Positions 60,833-64,000 of a DNA stretch of 64,000 nucleotides are shown here, one piece after another. The notes under the pieces were generated by a model that worked only from the letters and a program-made list of their open reading frames with translations, was not told where the DNA came from and made no database searches. Location of the stretch: assembly GCF_000224085.1 (NCBI RefSeq), contig NC_015945.1, positions 2,906,501 to 2,970,500 on the forward strand, in the 5' to 3' direction. A program made the position numbers and the translations under genes. This DNA is from Allomuricauda ruestringensis DSM 13258 (GTDB lineage Bacteria > Bacteroidota > Bacteroidia > Flavobacteriales > Flavobacteriaceae). The stretch's first letter is position 1; every line of letters starts with the position of its first letter.

Positions 60833-61704
60833 AGTGCAGTAGTGTTTAAGTGGGCAAAATAGGCATGTTCCAAACTTGGATCTGTGGGCGTAAAACCAGC
60901 AGGCCGGTCGTCGGCAAAAACGGTAACGTTCATTACCCGTTCAACCAATCGCTTGTTTATGACCTGATAATCGGATTCCACTTTCTCCAGCTCCTTTTGA
61001 GTAACCGCTTTGCTCCATAATTTACCAGATAGCTGATGTACATAAGCTCTCGGGGACCCTTGCGAAATCACCTGTCCTTTTTTAATAATGGCCATCTGTG
61101 AGCAAAGGTTTCTCACATCTTCTACCAAATGGGTGGATAGAATAATGATAATGTCCTCGCTAATAGCACTGAGCAATGTATTGAAGCGGTTTCGTTCTTC
61201 AGGATCCAATCCGGCGGTGGGTTCGTCCACAATTACAATCTTGGGCGCTCCCAACAAAGCCTGTGCCACCCCAAAACGCTGTTTCATGCCACCGGAAAAC
61301 GTATGTACCTCTTTGTTCCTAACATCGGTCAAATTCACTTTTTCCAATAAATTCATGATCTGATCATGACGTTGTTCCTTGTTCTGTACCCCTTTCAACT
61401 TAGCCAGATGTTCCAAGAGATTGTAAGCGGACACTTTGGGGTAAACACCAAAGTATTGGGGCAAAAAGCCCAAGCGTTTTTGAATCTCAAGCGGATTTTT
61501 AACGATGTCAACACCATTGAAACTAATGCTTCCTTCCGTTGGTTTTTGTAATCCAACAATGGTTTTCATAAGGGAGGATTTACCGGCACCATTGGGTCCC
61601 AATAGCCCAAATATTCCATTGTTAATCTCTAGATTTAAGGCAGTAAGCGCCTTGTACCCATTGCTGTACACAAGGGATACATTATCAATTTTTAATGTAT
61701 TCAT
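60829..61704 (-). CDS. ABC transporter ATP-binding protein
   Basis: This encodes 291 residues: Walker A GPNGAGKSSL, signature SGGMKQR, Walker B KIVIVDEPTAGLDPEERNRF and the switch ILSTHLVEDV. The C-terminal 70 residues are an extension. It pairs with the fused permease just downstream, and the two stop/start codons overlap. Confidence 0.96.
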   Translation of the reverse strand: MNTLKIDNVSLVYSNGYKALTALNLEINNGIFGLLGPNGAGKSSLMKTIVGLQKPTEGSISFNGVDIVKNPLEIQKRLGFLPQYFGVYPKVSAYNLLEHLAKLKGVQNKEQRHDQIMNLLEKVNLTDVRNKEVHTFSGGMKQRFGVAQALLGAPKIVIVDEPTAGLDPEERNRFNTLLSAISEDIIIILSTHLVEDVRNLCSQMAIIKKGQVISQGSPRAYVHQLSGKLWSKAVTQKELEKVESDYQVINKRLVERVMNVTVFADDRPAGFTPTDPSLEHAYFAHLNTTAL

Positions 61705-61725
61705 GGTTTAAATATGTTGAAGGAA

Positions 61726-61929
61726 CTATGCTACATAGTCAATGATATCTCCCGGTTTACAGTCCAAGGCCTTACAAATGGCCTCAAGGGTTTCGAACCT
61801 GACACCTTTCGCCTTGCCATTTTTGAGTATGGACAAATTAGCTGGGGTAATGCCAATTTCTTCTGCAAGATCCTTGCTTTTTATTTTTCGCTTGGCAAGC
61901 ATTACATCAATATTTATAATTATTGGCAT
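61726..61929 (-). CDS. XRE-family transcriptional regulator
   Basis: This 67-residue single HTH reads MPIIINIDVMLAKRKIKSKD, LAEEIGITPANLSILKNGKA, ETLEAICKALDCKPGDII. Such small Cro/YozG-like regulators are regularly paired with DUF2975 membrane proteins, as here (3 bp apart). It is followed by the ABC genes on the same strand, which it may control. Confidence 0.92.
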   Translation of the reverse strand: MPIIINIDVMLAKRKIKSKDLAEEIGITPANLSILKNGKAKGVRFETLEAICKALDCKPGDIIDYVA

Positions 61930-61932
61930 AGC

Positions 61933-62442
61933 TTAAATGTATAGGTCTTGTTCGTTCTGTAATGACAGCCCTTGATTGAAAATTTCTGAAATGATGAATA
62001 TGAAGATTCCCAAAACAAGGTGTAACGCTATTATAATGAATATTCCTTTTTCAATTTCAATAAAGAATGATGAAAAGGCAACAAGAACCATGGGCAAAAT
62101 GATGTTGGCCAAATAGAATCGCTTTAAATGCTTAATATTGGGTTGGGTAAAAAGCTTATTCTGATAAAAGACGCTAAATACGTTGGAAAGCAGCCAAAAA
62201 AACAGCGTATAGGATAAAACGGGAATCAAAAACGCAAATAGAAAATACGAAAGATTGTTGTCCAATATTAGAAAAGAAACATCGGTAAAAGGATAATTGA
62301 TGATCGTTGTGGTACCCGCGGTTTTGATATTGGTTTTGGTAATCCAAGCAAAAATCCCGTAAAGCCCAATTACCAAGTAGATCCAAGCAAGACTTCTGGT
62401 TAAGGCATATAATATCTTAGATATTATTTTTGTTTTTTTCAT
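61933..62442 (-). CDS. DUF2975 membrane protein
   Basis: This 169-residue protein has four membrane segments (LYALTRSLAWIYLVIGLYGIF, YFLFAFLIPVLSYTLFFWLL, YLANIILPMVLVAFSSF, FIIIALHLVLGIFIFIISEI). The order and the HTH gene next to it fit DUF2975. The pair may sense membrane state. No enzymatic motif. Confidence 0.85.
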   Translation of the reverse strand: MKKTKIISKILYALTRSLAWIYLVIGLYGIFAWITKTNIKTAGTTTIINYPFTDVSFLILDNNLSYFLFAFLIPVLSYTLFFWLLSNVFSVFYQNKLFTQPNIKHLKRFYLANIILPMVLVAFSSFFIEIEKGIFIIIALHLVLGIFIFIISEIFNQGLSLQNEQDLYI

Positions 62443-62569
62443 TATTGAAATAACTTAAATATTTCTGCAAACATATAATAAATTATTGTAAAACAATAAT
62501 AAATTATTCTTTTATTGAATGTATTGTTTCTTAACGATAATTCTGAAGTGTAGCTTTAGTAGGCCTATT

Positions 62570-63262
62570 TCATTTCTTGTAAATCAACGAACCTGTAATA
62601 AGTGTACCGTTACTTACTTTAAAGTCTCTGGATAAAACCCCGAGGTTGCTACTGTAACCATCCTCATCGTTTCGGAATACTTTACCCTTTAATATCCCCC
62701 AATTAAAAATGTAGTGGTCACCTTCTTTGTAAATTTTGATGGTGGGCCATTTTTTTGAATTTTGATATGTGCCAATGATGTTGTCGTTATCCATATTGAC
62801 CATCAGCATTTCTGAATCGGCAGGGTATTGGACCTCATTCTCTCTTTCAAAGCTTTGATTGAACAAAGTTTCTTCACTCTTGAAAATACTGTCTGCTGGC
62901 TGCTCATTGATTAAGTTGTAGGCATAATTTGCCATCAAATGTGGCAACAGATATGCTCTGTTATCATTGGAAAAAGCAATGACACCAAGTTTTTTATCGG
63001 GCATGAATGAAATATGGAAACTTATCCCTGCCAATCCTCCAAAACGTGTCAAAATCATATTGTTCCGGTATTCGGCAATGTCCCATCCCAAGCTATAGCC
63101 AGACCGGTGATAGGTGTAATATTTTTTGTCCTGTGTTGCTGTTGAGGTATGGAGATCCTCCCACGAATCATTGTTCAATAACACATGATCCTGATTAATG
63201 TTGGCAGCTAACCATTTGGACATATCATTCATGGTTGAAATAATCCCTCCAGAAGCGTGCAT
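62570..63262 (-). pseudogene. Truncated class C beta-lactamase-like serine hydrolase
   Basis: The remaining 230 codons read MHASGGIISTMNDMSKWLAA, SGYSLGWDIAEY, RFGGLAGISFHISFMP, VIAFSNDN, which is the second half of the family including the HxG-like region (FGG), plus a C-terminal domain. The frame is open about 14 codons further up (TATQKRGIVEKGFYKS) but no SxxK or YxN can be found before the nitroreductase gene. It lacks the catalytic Ser and is probably not an active hydrolase. Confidence 0.75.
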
Positions 63263-63336
63263 GGTGATATCAGACTTATAAAAGCCTTTCTCAACAATGC
63301 CTCTTTTTTGGGTAGCAGTTAATGATGGACCGATTA

Positions 63337-63966
63337 TTAAATTTCCTCGAAGAGGATTTCTTTGGGTTTGCGAACCTTGCTTCTGAATTGGGTGTGGTCT
63401 TCCGTTGAGCGATACCCGACCGGAGCGATTACTGCAGCATTTAGCCCTTTTTCATCAAGCCCAAGGATTTTGTTGAATTTTTCTTGCTCAAACCCTTCCA
63501 TTGGGCAAGAATCAATTTTAAGCTCAGCACATGCGGTCAACAGATTGGAAAGGGCCAAGTAGGTTTGCTTTTCCGACCAGCTTTGCCATGCCGCCTCCGA
63601 TTTTGCCGATAAGCTCTGTTTGATCAGATTACCATATCCCTCTAGTTTTTCCGATGGGGTATCTTGGGTTTTTGCGGTAGCCTGAATATATTCATCTATG
63701 TGTTCATTCTTTCTTTCCGTGTAGTTGCAGAACACGAAAATATGGGAGGCATCGGTCAACTGGGCTTGGTTCCATGCCGCTTCCCTGAGCTGACTTTTCA
63801 ATTCTTTATTTTGAATGATCAACACTTTGTACAGTTGCAGCCCGTAAGATGATGCCGATAGTTGTACAGCCTCTTTCAATTGCTCCAAATCATCTTCTTT
63901 GATTGTCTTCGATGCATCAAATTTTTTAGTGGCATAGCGCCATTTCAAGTTTTCCAATAAATCCAT
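63337..63966 (-). CDS. NAD(P)H-dependent nitroreductase family oxidoreductase
   Basis: This 209-residue FMN-dependent protein fits NfsB type: MDLLENLKWRYATKKFDASK, VQLSASSYGLQLYKVLII, NQAQLTDASHIFVFCNY, CPMEGFEQEKFNKILG and VIAPVGYRS. Members reduce nitro compounds, quinones or flavins using NAD(P)H. It is the first minus-strand gene at the window end, directly upstream of the truncated hydrolase. Confidence 0.92.
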   Translation of the reverse strand: MDLLENLKWRYATKKFDASKTIKEDDLEQLKEAVQLSASSYGLQLYKVLIIQNKELKSQLREAAWNQAQLTDASHIFVFCNYTERKNEHIDEYIQATAKTQDTPSEKLEGYGNLIKQSLSAKSEAAWQSWSEKQTYLALSNLLTACAELKIDSCPMEGFEQEKFNKILGLDEKGLNAAVIAPVGYRSTEDHTQFRSKVRKPKEILFEEI

Positions 63967-64000
63967 TGTTTTTTCTTTTTAAATTATGTTATAATCGTTC

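Overview
The window looks like a chromosome segment of a marine member of the Flavobacteriaceae (Bacteroidota). The reasons are a SusC/SusD pair with an ECF sigma factor and FecR, TAnnTTTG-type -7 promoter boxes, few Shine-Dalgarno sites, a fused ResB/CcsA cytochrome c assembly protein, an ABC permease/M1 peptidase fusion, and DUF4142 and DUF2975 proteins. No rRNA, tRNA or CRISPR array was seen. All calls come from reading the sequence; no database search was run.

Region 1 (about 1-31 kb) is mainly respiration, nitric oxide handling and denitrification. After a partial aconitase, a tight minus-strand operon (6.8 to 1.3 kb) encodes a cbb3-type oxidase (ccoN, then ccoO fused to an extra cytochrome c domain), two small membrane-anchored proteins, a group III truncated haemoglobin, a membrane protein, a tryptophan 2,3-dioxygenase-like haem protein and a cupin. 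Next come a DoxX-like protein, an ECF sigma factor, a flavin reductase with GTP cyclohydrolase I, a DUF4142 protein, a cupredoxin, a di-haem peroxidase, a CPBP protease and the CcsBA cytochrome c synthase. A minus-strand cluster at 16.8-19.8 kb has a PLP decarboxylase, a second flavin reductase and a second truncated haemoglobin. A hemerythrin, a RIC-type Fe-S repair gene and an Rrf2 regulator follow (21.5-23.6 kb), and a copper nitrite reductase-cytochrome c fusion with a NirV-like and a SCO-like partner lies at 27.7-30.7 kb. The same short inverted repeat (GGAYA-N4-TRTCC) sits before ccoN, a small orphan gene, the second haemoglobin, ric and the Rrf2 gene, with a weaker copy before nirK. This suggests one NO-responsive regulon. 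Several members look damaged: ric carries a frameshift, the second globin has no proper start, and a Crp/Fnr gene beside nirK is cut by an IS-derived repeat. A nadB remnant lies in the same area. A ClC channel and a second PLP decarboxylase lie between IS remnants (23.8-27.4 kb).

Region 2 (about 31.4-55 kb) is a carbohydrate oxidation locus: two ThuA-like proteins around a serine hydrolase, a lactonase, an SMP-30-like lipoprotein, a sugar-binding/PKD protein, ECF sigma/FecR/SusC/SusD, a sorbosone/glucose dehydrogenase-like protein with a cytochrome c domain, then SDR, fumarylacetoacetate-hydrolase-family protein, L-lactate dehydrogenase-like flavoenzyme, PEP synthase and MFS transporter. The last five genes fit a non-phosphorylating deoxy-sugar acid route (L-fucose or L-rhamnose type) ending in pyruvate plus lactate. 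No glycoside hydrolase and no sugar-acid dehydratase are present.

Region 3 (55-64 kb) holds IS3-type debris, a three-gene HipBST-like toxin-antitoxin operon with three evenly spaced operators, an ABC exporter in which the permease is fused to an M1 peptidase, an XRE regulator with a DUF2975 protein, a truncated serine hydrolase and a nitroreductase.
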